Shown: one piece after another, positions 47,064-58,228 of the stretch | Layout of the letters: every line of letters begins with the position of its first letter | Position numbering within the stretch: the first letter of the stretch is position 1 | From: Flavobacteriaceae bacterium | Lineage (GTDB): Bacteria; Bacteroidota; Bacteroidia; Flavobacteriales; Flavobacteriaceae | Reading direction: 5' to 3' | Assembly: GCA_002691645.1 (NCBI GenBank) | Contig: NZIP01000027.1 | Coordinates: 180,352 to 244,351, forward strand | DNA: 64,000 nucleotides | Notes under the pieces: model-generated | Database searches by the model: none | What the model saw: the letters and a program-made list of their open reading frames with translations, nothing else | Told to the model about the DNA's origin: nothing | Made by a program: the position numbers and the translations under genes

Positions 47064-47250
47064 GATTTTAAAATATACAGAGTACCTCTATTTGGTCGTA
47101 GCCTTTTTGTCAGCAGTCCGACTGTTTTCTATTTACAATGAACCGAATTCAGATCGAATGATATTTGCGTTTTTTTTAGTGATTTCATTGGGAATGTTCT
47201 TTTTTAGAAGAAACTACCGAAAGAAATTTGAAAAACGTCAAGGTGAATAA
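47056..47250 (+). CDS. Small membrane protein
   Basis: 64 aa, two TM segments, overlaps lptC stop. Confidence 0.7.
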   Translation: MIKILKYTEYLYLVVAFLSAVRLFSIYNEPNSDRMIFAFFLVISLGMFFFRRNYRKKFEKRQGE

Positions 47251-47258
47251 CTTAAAAC

Positions 47259-48560
47259 TTGCTGCCTTTGATTGAACATTATTGGATTATAATCGGATTC
47301 GCTTTATTGCTCTCTGCGTTTTTTTCAGGAATGGAAATTGCTTTCGTCTCAGCGAATAAAATACATGTAGAGATTGAAAAGAAACAAGAGGGATTTTTAT
47401 CACAGATTCTAGGCCGCCTGACGGGAAACCCTTCGAAGTTCATCGCGAGTATGTTGATCGGCAATAATATTGCCTTAGTGGTATACGGTTATTATATGGG
47501 TGATGTGCTCACGAAAATGCTTCCCTCGGCTACAGCTGCTGATCCCTATTGGATGCAACTTTTGCTCAATGATTTTGTCGTTCTGACGCAAACCGTAATC
47601 TCTACGGCAGTTATTTTAATTACCGCAGAGTTTTTACCCAAAGTGCTATTTCAGATTTATGCCAATTCCTTGATTAAAGTACTGGCACTCCCTGCTTATT
47701 TCTTCTATATCTTATTTTCAGGTTTATCTTGGCTTGTAATAAAAGTGAGCGATTTTGTTTTGCGGATCTTTTTTAAGACAGCAGGAGATGAAATCACACA
47801 AGCTTTTAGTAAAGATGAATTGGGCGATTACATCAATGAACAAATGGAGGCAGTACGCGACAACGATGAAATTGATTCTGAGGTTCAGATTTTTCAAAAC
47901 GCACTTGAATTTTCTGAGGTTAAAACAAGAGAAGCAATGATTCCAAGAACAGAAATCTGTGCTGTGGAATATCGAGATCGCTTATCTGATTTAAGTAAGC
48001 TTTTCACAGAGACTGGATTTTCAAAAATACTTGTTTACCGGGAGAATATAGATGATATTATCGGATATGTGCATTCCTTTGATTTGTTTAAAAAGCCTCA
48101 AAGTATAAGATCCATAATGAAGACTGTCGAGTATGTTCCTGAGACTATGCTCATACAAGACACTTTGAACCTTTTGACTAAAAAACGAAGATCTATGGCT
48201 GTTGTTATAGATGAGTACGGAGGAACTTCTGGAATATTAACAGTCGAAGATATTATCGAAGAATTATTTGGAGAAATAGAAGATGAACACGATGTGGTGG
48301 AATACCACGAGGAGCAAATTGATGATTGTACTTATTTGTTTTCAGCGCGTTTAGAGGTAGATTACCTAAATGAGCAGTATAAATTAAATCTTCCAGAGAG
48401 CGAAGAATACGAAACTTTGGGCGGATTGATTATGAATCAAACCGAGGATATTCCTGAAAAGGGATTTAAAATGGATATCGACAGCTATGTCCTCGATATC
48501 GTTGAGGTTTCCAGCACTAAAGTTGTATTGGTTAAAATACACTGTAATATCGCTGATTAG
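47259..48560 (+). CDS. CNNM/CBS-domain hemolysin family protein
   Basis: DUF21-like TM region, CBS pair, VVIDEYGGTSGILTVEDIIEELFGEIEDEHD. Confidence 0.93.
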   Translation: MLPLIEHYWIIIGFALLLSAFFSGMEIAFVSANKIHVEIEKKQEGFLSQILGRLTGNPSKFIASMLIGNNIALVVYGYYMGDVLTKMLPSATAADPYWMQLLLNDFVVLTQTVISTAVILITAEFLPKVLFQIYANSLIKVLALPAYFFYILFSGLSWLVIKVSDFVLRIFFKTAGDEITQAFSKDELGDYINEQMEAVRDNDEIDSEVQIFQNALEFSEVKTREAMIPRTEICAVEYRDRLSDLSKLFTETGFSKILVYRENIDDIIGYVHSFDLFKKPQSIRSIMKTVEYVPETMLIQDTLNLLTKKRRSMAVVIDEYGGTSGILTVEDIIEELFGEIEDEHDVVEYHEEQIDDCTYLFSARLEVDYLNEQYKLNLPESEEYETLGGLIMNQTEDIPEKGFKMDIDSYVLDIVEVSSTKVVLVKIHCNIAD

Positions 48561-48626
48561 CTAGGGATATAGGATTTATTTTTCAAAAGATTTTTGTACT
48601 TTCGCCCCTCTTAGAAATACAATACT

Positions 48627-50750
48627 ATGGCGATTTTAGGTAACATAAGAAAGCAAACAACGATATTGATCTTAATAATTGGTTTAGCACTTTTTGCATT
48701 TGTCATCTCTGGAATATTTTCTAGCAACAATTTTAGCGGTGGAGGAACATTTTCAAGTGTGATTGCTGAGGTAAACGATTCAGAAATATCAATTGAAGAT
48801 TTTAGAGAGCGAATGGAGCAAGCCTCTGTCGCATACCAAAATCAATACTCTAATAACAGATTGGTGAATATTGTTTACGATCAGATGGTTAGAGGAGAAA
48901 TTTTAAAACAAGAATTTAATGCGTTAGGGTTAGAAATTGAAGGTGATCAAATTGCTGATTACTTATCGACTTCAGCTTACGCTAATATTCCAGAATTTCA
49001 AGATGAAAATGGTGTTTTTAATAGTGTAATTTTTAAAAATGCAATTCAAAACTGGAAAGAAAATGATCCTCTTCGCTATGACTCTTGGTTGAAAGAAGAA
49101 TCTTCAATCATCAATGCCGCGAAAGAACGCATATACTTCAACTTTGTGAAAGCAGGTGTAGTATCTACACTTAAAGAAGGAGCTTTTGAATTCAAATTGC
49201 AAAATGATAAAGCAGATATTCAATACATCAAAATTCCATATAATACCATTCCTGACAGTACCATTCAGGTGAGCAGAAATGACATACAGAAATATATAGA
49301 CGAAAATACAGCGCTATTTCAACAAGATGCTGCCCGAGATATACGTTATGTATTTTTTCCAGAAGTCGCTTCATTAGAAGATGAACAAAATGCATTAGCT
49401 TCAGTGAATGAGCTATTAGACGCTAAAGTGACTTATAATCAGGCGAGCGATAGTTATGACACCATCGCTGGATTTTCTCAAACTAATGATTTACAAGCTT
49501 TCTTAGATTTAAATTCTGATCAAGCTTATGACAGTGTTTACAGACCTAAAGAAGCAATCTCCGTAGCCTATGGTGATTCTATTGTTGGTTTAAACGCAGG
49601 TGAGACTTTTGGACCGTATAAAGAAAATGGAGCTTATATGATCAGCAAACTTATGGGCAAAAAGATGCAAGGAGAGGTAAGAGCTTCTCACATCTTAATT
49701 GCTTACGAAGGTGCTGAGCGAGCTGCAGAATCAGTTACGCGCTCAAAGAGTGAGGCTAGATCTGAGGCTCGTGCACTTTTAACGCAGGCGAGAAGAGACG
49801 ATGTGGTATTTGCTGATTTAGCTCGAGAAAACTCTGATGGACCATCGGGTAGCAGAGGTGGAGACCTTGGTTATTTTCAAGAAGGCGCTATGGTTGATGC
49901 GTTCAATGACTTTTGTTTTAGAAACAGTACAGGAGCAATTGGTTTAGTAGAGACCGATTTTGGTTATCACATTGTAAAAATTGAGGATAAACGAGATATT
50001 TTTCAAGTAGCCACTTTGATGCGTAGAATTGAGCCTTCGGATTTAACCGTAAACCAACTCTTTACAGATGCTACTTCTTTCGAAATGAAGGTGAATGATG
50101 CTGAGGCAAGCGAGTTTACAAATATAGCCGTAGAGATGAATTTATCTCCACGTCCTGTTAGTAAAATTCGTTCTGTAGATGAAAACTTACCTGGTCTAGG
50201 TGAACAGAGAAATATTGTGAAATGGGCTTTTGATGCTGAAACAAATGCTGGTGATATCAGAAGATTTGATTTGGCCTCGGGTTATGTTGTTGCACAAATG
50301 ACTAATGTTTATGAAGAAGGTTTGCAGTCTGTAGAAGATGCCTCTTTTATTGCTACTCCTATGATAAGAAAAGAACGCAAGGTTCAGATGATTAGAGCAC
50401 AATACGGTGGAAAGAATTTAGATCAAACTGCTAAAGATGCGAGTGTGATGATTTCAAAGGCAATGGCTTTAACGCTAAACTCGCCAGTCATTTCAGGATC
50501 AGGTCCTGAGCCTACAGTAGTTGGAACGGCCCTTGGCCTTCAAACAGGTCAAGAATCAGGACTCATTCAAGGTAATACGGGAGTATTTATGGTGCGTTTA
50601 GTTAATTTAAATGAGGCTATCGAACTACCAAATTTTGCTCCATTTACACAGACACTAACAGCCAAGAATATCCAAAACGCTAGTATTGGTACTTACGATG
50701 CCTTAAAAGACATGGCAGAAATTAATGATAATCGCTTACTCTTTTATTAA
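48627..50750 (+). CDS. SurA/PpiD-like peptidylprolyl isomerase
   Basis: N-terminal TM, SurA_N; RASHILIAYEG...FADLARENSDGPSGSRGGDLGYFQEGAMV parvulin. Confidence 0.93.
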   Translation: MAILGNIRKQTTILILIIGLALFAFVISGIFSSNNFSGGGTFSSVIAEVNDSEISIEDFRERMEQASVAYQNQYSNNRLVNIVYDQMVRGEILKQEFNALGLEIEGDQIADYLSTSAYANIPEFQDENGVFNSVIFKNAIQNWKENDPLRYDSWLKEESSIINAAKERIYFNFVKAGVVSTLKEGAFEFKLQNDKADIQYIKIPYNTIPDSTIQVSRNDIQKYIDENTALFQQDAARDIRYVFFPEVASLEDEQNALASVNELLDAKVTYNQASDSYDTIAGFSQTNDLQAFLDLNSDQAYDSVYRPKEAISVAYGDSIVGLNAGETFGPYKENGAYMISKLMGKKMQGEVRASHILIAYEGAERAAESVTRSKSEARSEARALLTQARRDDVVFADLARENSDGPSGSRGGDLGYFQEGAMVDAFNDFCFRNSTGAIGLVETDFGYHIVKIEDKRDIFQVATLMRRIEPSDLTVNQLFTDATSFEMKVNDAEASEFTNIAVEMNLSPRPVSKIRSVDENLPGLGEQRNIVKWAFDAETNAGDIRRFDLASGYVVAQMTNVYEEGLQSVEDASFIATPMIRKERKVQMIRAQYGGKNLDQTAKDASVMISKAMALTLNSPVISGSGPEPTVVGTALGLQTGQESGLIQGNTGVFMVRLVNLNEAIELPNFAPFTQTLTAKNIQNASIGTYDALKDMAEINDNRLLFY

Positions 50751-51676
50751 GAGGTAGGAATCAGGTCAGACAATTTTAATATAGTTTCATATCCCTTGCT
50801 TTCAAAGTAGGGGATATTTTTTTGAATTTGAGTCACTAAAATAAAGTCTCCTCCCCAAGCTCCTAAGCTTTTAATTTGCCCACTATCCTTAGAAAAATCA
50901 TCGAATAGACTTTCTTGAATTGTCGGAACATTGAGATGGCCTGCCAGTAATTTTTCATGTTCTAAGAGCAACGATTCAAATTCATCTAACTCTTCGGCCT
51001 CTGCAATGGCTTTACTCAGTGAACTGACCTTACTGATCAGTGACTCTGATTGCGCTATTTTGTTGTAGGCAGCAATAGCCTCTTTACTGCTTTTTTTTTG
51101 GTTGAGGTAAACACAACCAAGCTCCTCTATAAACGAGGGTCGGAAAGCAATTTCTTCAATGTAGGGCTTTGAGGGAGATGTTTTTTGATATAGAATAGGC
51201 CCTGCTGCTGTTGCGCAAGCTACATCGTAACCACTGCCTCCGAATCCTGTATGTAAGAGTTCAAAGGGATTTACTTTTGCCCATTGCGCAATGCAGCTGA
51301 TCAGTGTTGACGACGAACCGAACCCCCAAAGTCTAGGGAATTCTAGGTAAGTCTGAACTCGAATATCTTGATTTCCGTTTACAAGAAAGTTGGTATTGAG
51401 TTTTCTCGCTTGTTTTAAAAGTGTTTCGAGTGTTTTTGAGACGGGATTATTTTGGTTTAATGGCTCAAAATTTAAAAGTGAAAAAACATCTTCGTACCAT
51501 AAACTTCCATCTTCCAAATAAGAGCGCCAGTGTATCTGTTCTTTGAAGGTTTTTTCAGTTGAAACTTCTATTTTTTGCCCTTGTTTACAAGGTACGGCTA
51601 AGGCTAGTGCACCGTCTAAAACAGCGTATTCTCCGCTGATTAAAAGTTTTCCATTGGCGCGATAGCTTTGCTTCAT
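50747..51676 (-). CDS. GYDIA-family GHMP kinase
   Basis: ANGKLLISGEYAVLDGALALAVP; FGGSGYDVACATA. Confidence 0.9.
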   Translation of the reverse strand: MKQSYRANGKLLISGEYAVLDGALALAVPCKQGQKIEVSTEKTFKEQIHWRSYLEDGSLWYEDVFSLLNFEPLNQNNPVSKTLETLLKQARKLNTNFLVNGNQDIRVQTYLEFPRLWGFGSSSTLISCIAQWAKVNPFELLHTGFGGSGYDVACATAAGPILYQKTSPSKPYIEEIAFRPSFIEELGCVYLNQKKSSKEAIAAYNKIAQSESLISKVSSLSKAIAEAEELDEFESLLLEHEKLLAGHLNVPTIQESLFDDFSKDSGQIKSLGAWGGDFILVTQIQKNIPYFESKGYETILKLSDLIPTS

Positions 51677-52980
51677 TTTCTGAGTTCTTCTAAGGCTTTT
51701 TGCACGGCTGCATTACTCACCGTTTCATTTTTAAAGTGTACAACAAGCTTATTTTTTTCTTCTGTTGTCGCGCCAAATCCATTGAGTATATTCAATAAAT
51801 GCATTTTCATATGACCTTTTTGAATACCAGTGGTAACGAGTGACTTTACGGCAGCGAAATTTTGAGCTAGTCCTGCTACCGCTGTAATCTTCATTAGTTC
51901 TTTAGCGTTTGGATTACCTAAAACTCCCAGTGCTAAGCGAACCAAAGGGTGTAATTTGGTTAGTCCTCCCACAGTGCCTAGGGCTAGAGGAAGTTCAATC
52001 CAAAAATGAAAATTACCTTTCTCAATTTTAGCATGAGTAAGGCTCTGATAACTACCATTTTTAGCGGCATATGCGTGAACTCCTGCCTCCACAGCTCTAA
52101 AATCATTTCCGGTGGCGATTACTACGGAATCAATACCATTCATAATGCCTTTATTGTGTGTTACGGCTCTATAGGGTTCGGCATGGGCGATTTGTAAGGC
52201 TGTAAGAAAATTTTCTGCAAACTCTTGGCCATCTATATCATTTTCTTTGAGCTCTTCGATTGGGCAACTCACCTCTGCTCTAACAAGGCAGTTAGGAACA
52301 TAATTACTCAAGATACTCATGACTACCTTGGGTTTGTGACTCTCAAAAGAGCCTTGTTGATCCGCTAGAGTTTCAAAGGTCTTGGCAACTTGTTCTAGAC
52401 ATGAATTGATGAAATTTGCACCCATGGCGTCTAAGGTTTCAAAGCACATATGTATTTGAAAATAGCCCTCTAGTTGAGCTGTTTTATCTACGAGTTTCAT
52501 GTCGAGAATACCACCTCCTCGAGCCTGCATGTTTTTGGTAATTTCCGCAGTACTTTCTAAAAGTTCATGTTTATGAGATTCAAAGAAATCTTTGAGCTTC
52601 AATGGGTTATCAGAATAGGTCAAATGAATTTGGCCTACTTTTTCGGTTTGAATTACTTCTGTTTTAAAGCCGCCTCTGTTTAACCAAAATTTTGCGGCTT
52701 TCGATGCCGCTGCGACTACAGAACTTTCTTCAATAGCCATTGGAATGGCATGCACTTTCTGGTCAATTAAAAAATTCGGAGCAATGGCAAATGGCATGTA
52801 ATAATTGCTCAGGGTATTTTCAATGAATTCGTCGTGAATTTTTTGTACGTCTGGATCGCTGTTATTGTAGCGATTGAGCAGAGATTTCGTTTCTTCTGGA
52901 TTGTTGGAATAATAATCGCACAACCAGTCTATTTTCTGCTCTTTTGTGAGCTTTGAAAAACCAGAAATGACATTTTTCAT
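51673..52980 (-). CDS. Hydroxymethylglutaryl-CoA reductase (class II-like)
   Basis: VPMAIEESSVVAAASKAAKFW; THNKGIMNGIDSVVIATGNDFRAVEAG. Confidence 0.93.
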   Translation of the reverse strand: MKNVISGFSKLTKEQKIDWLCDYYSNNPEETKSLLNRYNNSDPDVQKIHDEFIENTLSNYYMPFAIAPNFLIDQKVHAIPMAIEESSVVAAASKAAKFWLNRGGFKTEVIQTEKVGQIHLTYSDNPLKLKDFFESHKHELLESTAEITKNMQARGGGILDMKLVDKTAQLEGYFQIHMCFETLDAMGANFINSCLEQVAKTFETLADQQGSFESHKPKVVMSILSNYVPNCLVRAEVSCPIEELKENDIDGQEFAENFLTALQIAHAEPYRAVTHNKGIMNGIDSVVIATGNDFRAVEAGVHAYAAKNGSYQSLTHAKIEKGNFHFWIELPLALGTVGGLTKLHPLVRLALGVLGNPNAKELMKITAVAGLAQNFAAVKSLVTTGIQKGHMKMHLLNILNGFGATTEEKNKLVVHFKNETVSNAAVQKALEELRK

Positions 52981-53071
52981 AGCAATTAAGTTATTTACTC
53001 AAATATACAATTCAATAAGAATTTAAATTCTGAATAATAATTAGTAAACTTGAAATTCTAAATTCATATCA

Positions 53072-55225
53072 ATGAAACAACTAATGTTAACTGCGCTTTT
53101 GAGTTTAAGCTTGGTCTTAAGCGCACAACAAAAGCAAATTACACTCGAAGATATTTGGTCTAATGGAACTTTTAGAACTGAGTCCATAGCCTCACTTCGA
53201 TCGATGAATAACGGCTACGATTATACCGTTATTGAATTCAACGAGGGAGATTCAGAAATTGTGCAGTACGAATATAAGGGGATGACCAAAAAAGGAGTGG
53301 TACTTACTTCTGGAGACGAAGAAATCCCGGATTTTAGTACTTATGCCTTTAGTGATGACGAAAGTAAAATACTTATTGGAACCAAAATAAGACCCATTTT
53401 TAGAAGGTCTCGAATTGGAGTATACTATGTCTATACCTTAGACGGGAAGTCTTTAGTTGCCGTTGACAACGACCCTATTCAATCTCCGGCATTTTCTCCA
53501 AATGGAGATAAGGTGGCTTATGTCAAGGACAACAATATTTACATTTTTGATATTGAAAATAATGCACGTATTCAAATTACCTCAGATGGCGAAAAAGGTA
53601 AAATCATCAATGGATTATCAGATTGGGTCTATGAGGAGGAGTTTTCTATCGTCAGAGCTTTTGAATGGAACTCGTCAGGCTCGCATATTGCCTATTTAAA
53701 ATTCGATGAATCTGAGGTCCCCATGTTTTCAATGGACATTTACGGTAAAGATCTTTATCAATATCCATACACCTTTAAGTATCCAAAGGCTGGCGAGAAA
53801 AATGCAGAGTTGAGTTTGCACCTCTTCGATGTCAATCAGAATTCCCACGCCAAAGTCAAACTTCCTGAGGTCGATTACATTCCCCGAATAAAATGGATGA
53901 ATGCGCCTGAGTTACTCACTGTGCAAACCTTGAATAGACACCAAAACCACCTCAAGATGTTTCAAGTGAATACGATGAACAATTCGGTGGATTTGTTTTT
54001 TGAAGAGCAAGACGATGCTTATGTTGACATTCATGATAATTTGACCTTTTTGGATGATGACGATTTTATATGGACTTCTGAGCGAGACGGATTTAATCAC
54101 CTCTATCTCTACAATTCTGACGGTACACTAAAACGACAAATTACTGCAGGCAATTGGGAGGTTACTGCATATTACGGTTATGATGCCAAGCGAAATCGAA
54201 TTTTCTTTCAATCGACAGAGCAAGGCTCAACACAGCGTCACGTCTACAGTATCAATGCGAAAGGAAAACGCAAAACCTTGCTCACTCTAGAGTCTGGAAC
54301 AAATAGCGCTCAGTTTAGCAAACAATTTTACTACTTCATAAATACCCACCATTCGGCAAATACGCCTTATCAATTTACATTGCACTTAGCTCGAAATGGA
54401 ATGCAGATGATGATGCTTAAAGACAACAAGGCGCTTAAAAATCGCGTTGCTGACTTTGCGATGTCTCCAAAAGAATTTTCTACGCTTCGCGTAGGAGACC
54501 ACGATTTGAATATGTACATGATTAAACCGCTTGATTTTGATGCTTCTAAAACCTATCCTCTTTTGATGTTTCAATACAGCGGACCAGGTTCTCAACAAGT
54601 AGGTGACCGATGGAATGGAACCAATGATTATTGGCACCAAATGTTGGCTCAACAAGGATATATAATTGCTTGTGTTGACGGAAGAGGTACTGGATTTAAA
54701 GGAAGAGACTTTAAAAAGAGTACCTACTTGAATTTAGTAAAATACGAAACGGAAGATCAAATTGAGGCTGCGAAAATATTGAGTCAACGCTCGTATATCG
54801 ATGAACAGCGCACTGGAATTTGGGGCTGGAGCTTTGGAGGTCATATGTCTACCAATGCTATACTCAAAGGAAATGACACTTTTGAGGTAGCCATTGCCGT
54901 TGCTCCTGTAACGAGCTGGAGATTCTACGATACCATTTATACTGAACGTTTTTTAAGAACGCCTGAAGAGAATCCAGAAGGATATGACAATGAATCCCCA
55001 TTTAATTATCCAGAACTTTTAAAAGGAAAATACTTGCTTGTTCACGGTAGTGGAGACGACAACGTGCATGTGCAAAATTCAATGCGTATGATAGACGCTC
55101 TTATTCAGGCGAATAAACCTTTTGATTGGGCCATTTATCCGGACCGCAATCACGGTATATACGGGGGTAATACAAGATTACACCTCTATAATAAAATGAC
55201 TAGCTTTATTAAAGACAACTTATAA
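53072..55225 (+). CDS. S9 family peptidase (DPP IV-like)
   Basis: GIWGWSFGGHMS (GxSxGG), LVHGSGDDNVH, DRNHGIYGG; beta-propeller N-terminus. Confidence 0.95.
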   Translation: MKQLMLTALLSLSLVLSAQQKQITLEDIWSNGTFRTESIASLRSMNNGYDYTVIEFNEGDSEIVQYEYKGMTKKGVVLTSGDEEIPDFSTYAFSDDESKILIGTKIRPIFRRSRIGVYYVYTLDGKSLVAVDNDPIQSPAFSPNGDKVAYVKDNNIYIFDIENNARIQITSDGEKGKIINGLSDWVYEEEFSIVRAFEWNSSGSHIAYLKFDESEVPMFSMDIYGKDLYQYPYTFKYPKAGEKNAELSLHLFDVNQNSHAKVKLPEVDYIPRIKWMNAPELLTVQTLNRHQNHLKMFQVNTMNNSVDLFFEEQDDAYVDIHDNLTFLDDDDFIWTSERDGFNHLYLYNSDGTLKRQITAGNWEVTAYYGYDAKRNRIFFQSTEQGSTQRHVYSINAKGKRKTLLTLESGTNSAQFSKQFYYFINTHHSANTPYQFTLHLARNGMQMMMLKDNKALKNRVADFAMSPKEFSTLRVGDHDLNMYMIKPLDFDASKTYPLLMFQYSGPGSQQVGDRWNGTNDYWHQMLAQQGYIIACVDGRGTGFKGRDFKKSTYLNLVKYETEDQIEAAKILSQRSYIDEQRTGIWGWSFGGHMSTNAILKGNDTFEVAIAVAPVTSWRFYDTIYTERFLRTPEENPEGYDNESPFNYPELLKGKYLLVHGSGDDNVHVQNSMRMIDALIQANKPFDWAIYPDRNHGIYGGNTRLHLYNKMTSFIKDNL

Positions 55226-55230
55226 AACTC

Positions 55231-56736
55231 ATGGACACACCTCACCAAGAACGACAAATTTTAGGACATCCTCAGGGATTATTTTATCTGTTTTTTGCAG
55301 AATTATGGGAACGATTTAGTTTCTATGGAATGCGAGCATTGCTCTCGCTTTACATGGTTAACGTTATTTTTGAAGCTCTCGTAGAGAGAGACTTTGCAAC
55401 CGCTGCGGTCTATTCTTCTTATGGATCTTTGGTTTATGCTTCAACAGTGATTGGAGGTCGTATCTCCGATTCTCTAATCGGAATGCGAAAATCTATTTTT
55501 TTAGGAGGAATTTTAATGGCCATTGGTCACTTTGTTTTGGCGATTGAAAATAATGTAGCCTTTTTTCTGGCGCTCTCTTTTATAATCGTTGGAAATGGGT
55601 TTTTTAAACCCAATATTTCAACGTTTGTAGGAACCTTGTATAAGGATGGAGATCCCCGAAAAGAATCTGGATTCACCATTTTTTATATGGGTATTAATAT
55701 TGGAGGATGGGCTGCACCTCTTCTTTGCGGCTGGTTAGCTGCTACTTATGGTTGGCACTACGGTTTTGGGCTAGCTGGAATCGGAATGCTTGCAGGTTTG
55801 CTATTTTTCTGGAGTGGAATTCGAAAGGGTGTATTTGGAGATAAAGGACAGGCCCCAGATCAAGCCGTGGTTGATGCCAAATTTGCAGGGGTAAAGCGCG
55901 GAAATTGGGTAACCATTTTAGCCTTTCTTGCGGCTCCCGTTATCGCTTTGCTTTTATCGTCTTACCAACCGATTTACGACGATCAAAACTTGGTCAATAT
56001 CATTTTTAAAGGTATAGGGATATTTATTTTGATCTACCTGGCTTACATCCTTTATCAAGTTACTGCTGAGGAGCGTAAAAAACTCTTTGTAGCCATATTA
56101 ATCACTTTGTTTATGACGGTATTCTGGGGCTTTCACGAACTGTCTGGAAGTGTAATTACCCTTTTTTCTGCGCGTAATGTGGATTTGACCATTATGACGG
56201 CTGCACAAACGAACTCATTGAATTCGATGTTTATCATTCTTTTGGCAATACCGATTTCGATGATGTGGACTCGACTTGCTAAGCTAGGCAAAAATCCGCG
56301 AACCCCTTATAAATTTGGAATGGGATTGTTGTTTGCAGGATTGAGTTTTTACATTTTATCGATATCTGACGCCAGTGCTAATGAGGAAGGTTTGGTTCCA
56401 TTTAGCTATCTATTCATTATGTATTTCTTGATTTCTGTAGGTGAATTATTCATGTCGCCTGTAGGTCTTTCTAAGATTACAGATTTATCGCCAAAAAGAA
56501 TTGTCGCCTTTGTTATGGGAGTATGGTTCTTATCTTCTGCATTTGCATTTCAGGTAGTCGGTTTTATCGGTAAAAAATTAGCGATTGAAAGTTCAGATGC
56601 TCAAGTTGGAGGTTTTGAGACCCTATCGGTATATACAGAAGGCTTTGAGCTTATTGCGATTTATTCACTCGCAGCAGGTGCATTAGTGTTAATTTGCGCT
56701 CCAATTATCAATAAATTAATGGGAGACGTTCACTAA
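55231..56736 (+). CDS. POT-family peptide MFS transporter
   Basis: LWERFSFYGMRALLSLYMV; GNGFFKPNISTFVG; FYMGINIGGW. Confidence 0.95.
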   Translation: MDTPHQERQILGHPQGLFYLFFAELWERFSFYGMRALLSLYMVNVIFEALVERDFATAAVYSSYGSLVYASTVIGGRISDSLIGMRKSIFLGGILMAIGHFVLAIENNVAFFLALSFIIVGNGFFKPNISTFVGTLYKDGDPRKESGFTIFYMGINIGGWAAPLLCGWLAATYGWHYGFGLAGIGMLAGLLFFWSGIRKGVFGDKGQAPDQAVVDAKFAGVKRGNWVTILAFLAAPVIALLLSSYQPIYDDQNLVNIIFKGIGIFILIYLAYILYQVTAEERKKLFVAILITLFMTVFWGFHELSGSVITLFSARNVDLTIMTAAQTNSLNSMFIILLAIPISMMWTRLAKLGKNPRTPYKFGMGLLFAGLSFYILSISDASANEEGLVPFSYLFIMYFLISVGELFMSPVGLSKITDLSPKRIVAFVMGVWFLSSAFAFQVVGFIGKKLAIESSDAQVGGFETLSVYTEGFELIAIYSLAAGALVLICAPIINKLMGDVH

Positions 56737-58228
56737 ACAGTACAGTAATCAAAAGAGTTATAGCCCCTCTTATAATGTATAGGAGGGGTTTTTGTTTGCA
56801 TTTCAAATAAAAATACTGGTACCAAGGACCTATTTTTTTGGGAATATAAAGACTGTATATTTCGTTTTTTGACTGAAAAAGAAGATAGAGATAGGCTTGA
56901 TAGATAATGATATACATACCTAGAACATGCAATTTTGAGACTTGAAAAACGTAAAAGTAACTCCAACATTGACTGTCAAACCAGTTTACAACTTGAAATA
57001 AAAGTTCTACACTACGTATATAAAGGCTTGCTAGGTTAGGAAAGATGCTCATTCCTATTGCTGTGAAAAGAATGATTGGAAATAGAGGTGATGTTAAGAG
57101 ATTACTCACTAAAAAGAGTGAAGGGAACAAATGAAAGTAGTACAGACTTAAGGGTAACACACCTAGTTGTGCACAAAAACTGATGAGTATTATTTGAGCT
57201 ATATTTTTAAGAATTCTATTCTCGAACAACACCCTTTTATTTAACAGTGGATAAAAAAGTAAGATGCCCAAAACTGCGCTATATGAAAATTGAAAACCGA
57301 CATCAAAAATCAGATAGGGATTAAAACATAAACTGCTAAAGGCTGTGAGCAATAGAATATGAATAGGGGAGGTCCATTTGTGTATGTATTTTAGAAAAAG
57401 CCAAATACTAATGCCTAATACTGCACGACTCGCTGAAGGTGAAAATCCTAGAAGCGCTGCATAAGACCATAGAATTGATAAGGGTAGAATCAATTGTATC
57501 TCTTTATTGAACCATAAGGTGATCCGCTCGAGCATTATAAAAAGTAATCCGATATGCATTCCGGATATTGCCAGCATATGGGCGATTCCGGCATATTGAA
57601 ATTTGCTTAACACTAAAGGATCTAAATCTTTTTTATCTCCTAAAAGTAGGGTTTGGGTAAAGCCGTATAAATGCTCGGGTAAATGATTTTTCGATATTGT
57701 TTGCAGCTGACTTTTCACTCTAGATTTTAATTTTTTTGAACTGTAGAGATAATGAGCAGTGGTGATCCACAATTGATAACGAATTCCCTTTTTGGCTAAA
57801 TAGGTTTTATAATCGAAAGTTGAATTGAAATTTTCAACCTCACTCAAGTGGCTTTTTACCAAATAAAAGGCATTTTTAACAAGTGGTATTTTTGAGAACA
57901 GTAGGATTTGATGTTGTTCAAATGTCGCTTTGTATTTGTAAAATTTTGCCGTTTTCTTCTGCTCTTCTTCAATAAAAAAAACACGCCACTGTTCAGAGGT
58001 ATGAGCTATTTCTTTAGGATAAGAATCTTTGGTGTGATGTGCACTCAATGCCACGACAAAAAATCCAAAAGCCATCCAAAAAAGTTCTGGAAAGATGTAA
58101 AAACTCAATAGAAGAATGCAAAATGCAAACAGTAAATTAGGCATGGCAAAAGGATAATGATGCGCAATTAGAATTCCACTAATCTGAAAGAGTAGCAGAA
58201 GAATTAAATTGTTGCTCTGTCTTTTCAA
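56708..58228 (-). CDS. ComEC/Rec2 family competence protein
   Basis: FQYAGIAHMLAISGMHIGLLF; LLGFSPSASRAVLGISIWLF; DUF4131-like N-terminus. Confidence 0.9.
   Translation of the reverse strand: MKRQSNNLILLLLFQISGILIAHHYPFAMPNLLFAFCILLLSFYIFPELFWMAFGFFVVALSAHHTKDSYPKEIAHTSEQWRVFFIEEEQKKTAKFYKYKATFEQHQILLFSKIPLVKNAFYLVKSHLSEVENFNSTFDYKTYLAKKGIRYQLWITTAHYLYSSKKLKSRVKSQLQTISKNHLPEHLYGFTQTLLLGDKKDLDPLVLSKFQYAGIAHMLAISGMHIGLLFIMLERITLWFNKEIQLILPLSILWSYAALLGFSPSASRAVLGISIWLFLKYIHKWTSPIHILLLTAFSSLCFNPYLIFDVGFQFSYSAVLGILLFYPLLNKRVLFENRILKNIAQIILISFCAQLGVLPLSLYYFHLFPSLFLVSNLLTSPLFPIILFTAIGMSIFPNLASLYIRSVELLFQVVNWFDSQCWSYFYVFQVSKLHVLGMYIIIYQAYLYLLFQSKNEIYSLYIPKKIGPWYQYFYLKCKQKPLLYIIRGAITLLITVLFSERLPLIY
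56763..56793 (+). terminator. Terminator for the POT gene, embedded in comEC 3' coding sequence
   Basis: gCCCCTCttataatgtatagGAGGGGttttt. Confidence 0.7.
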
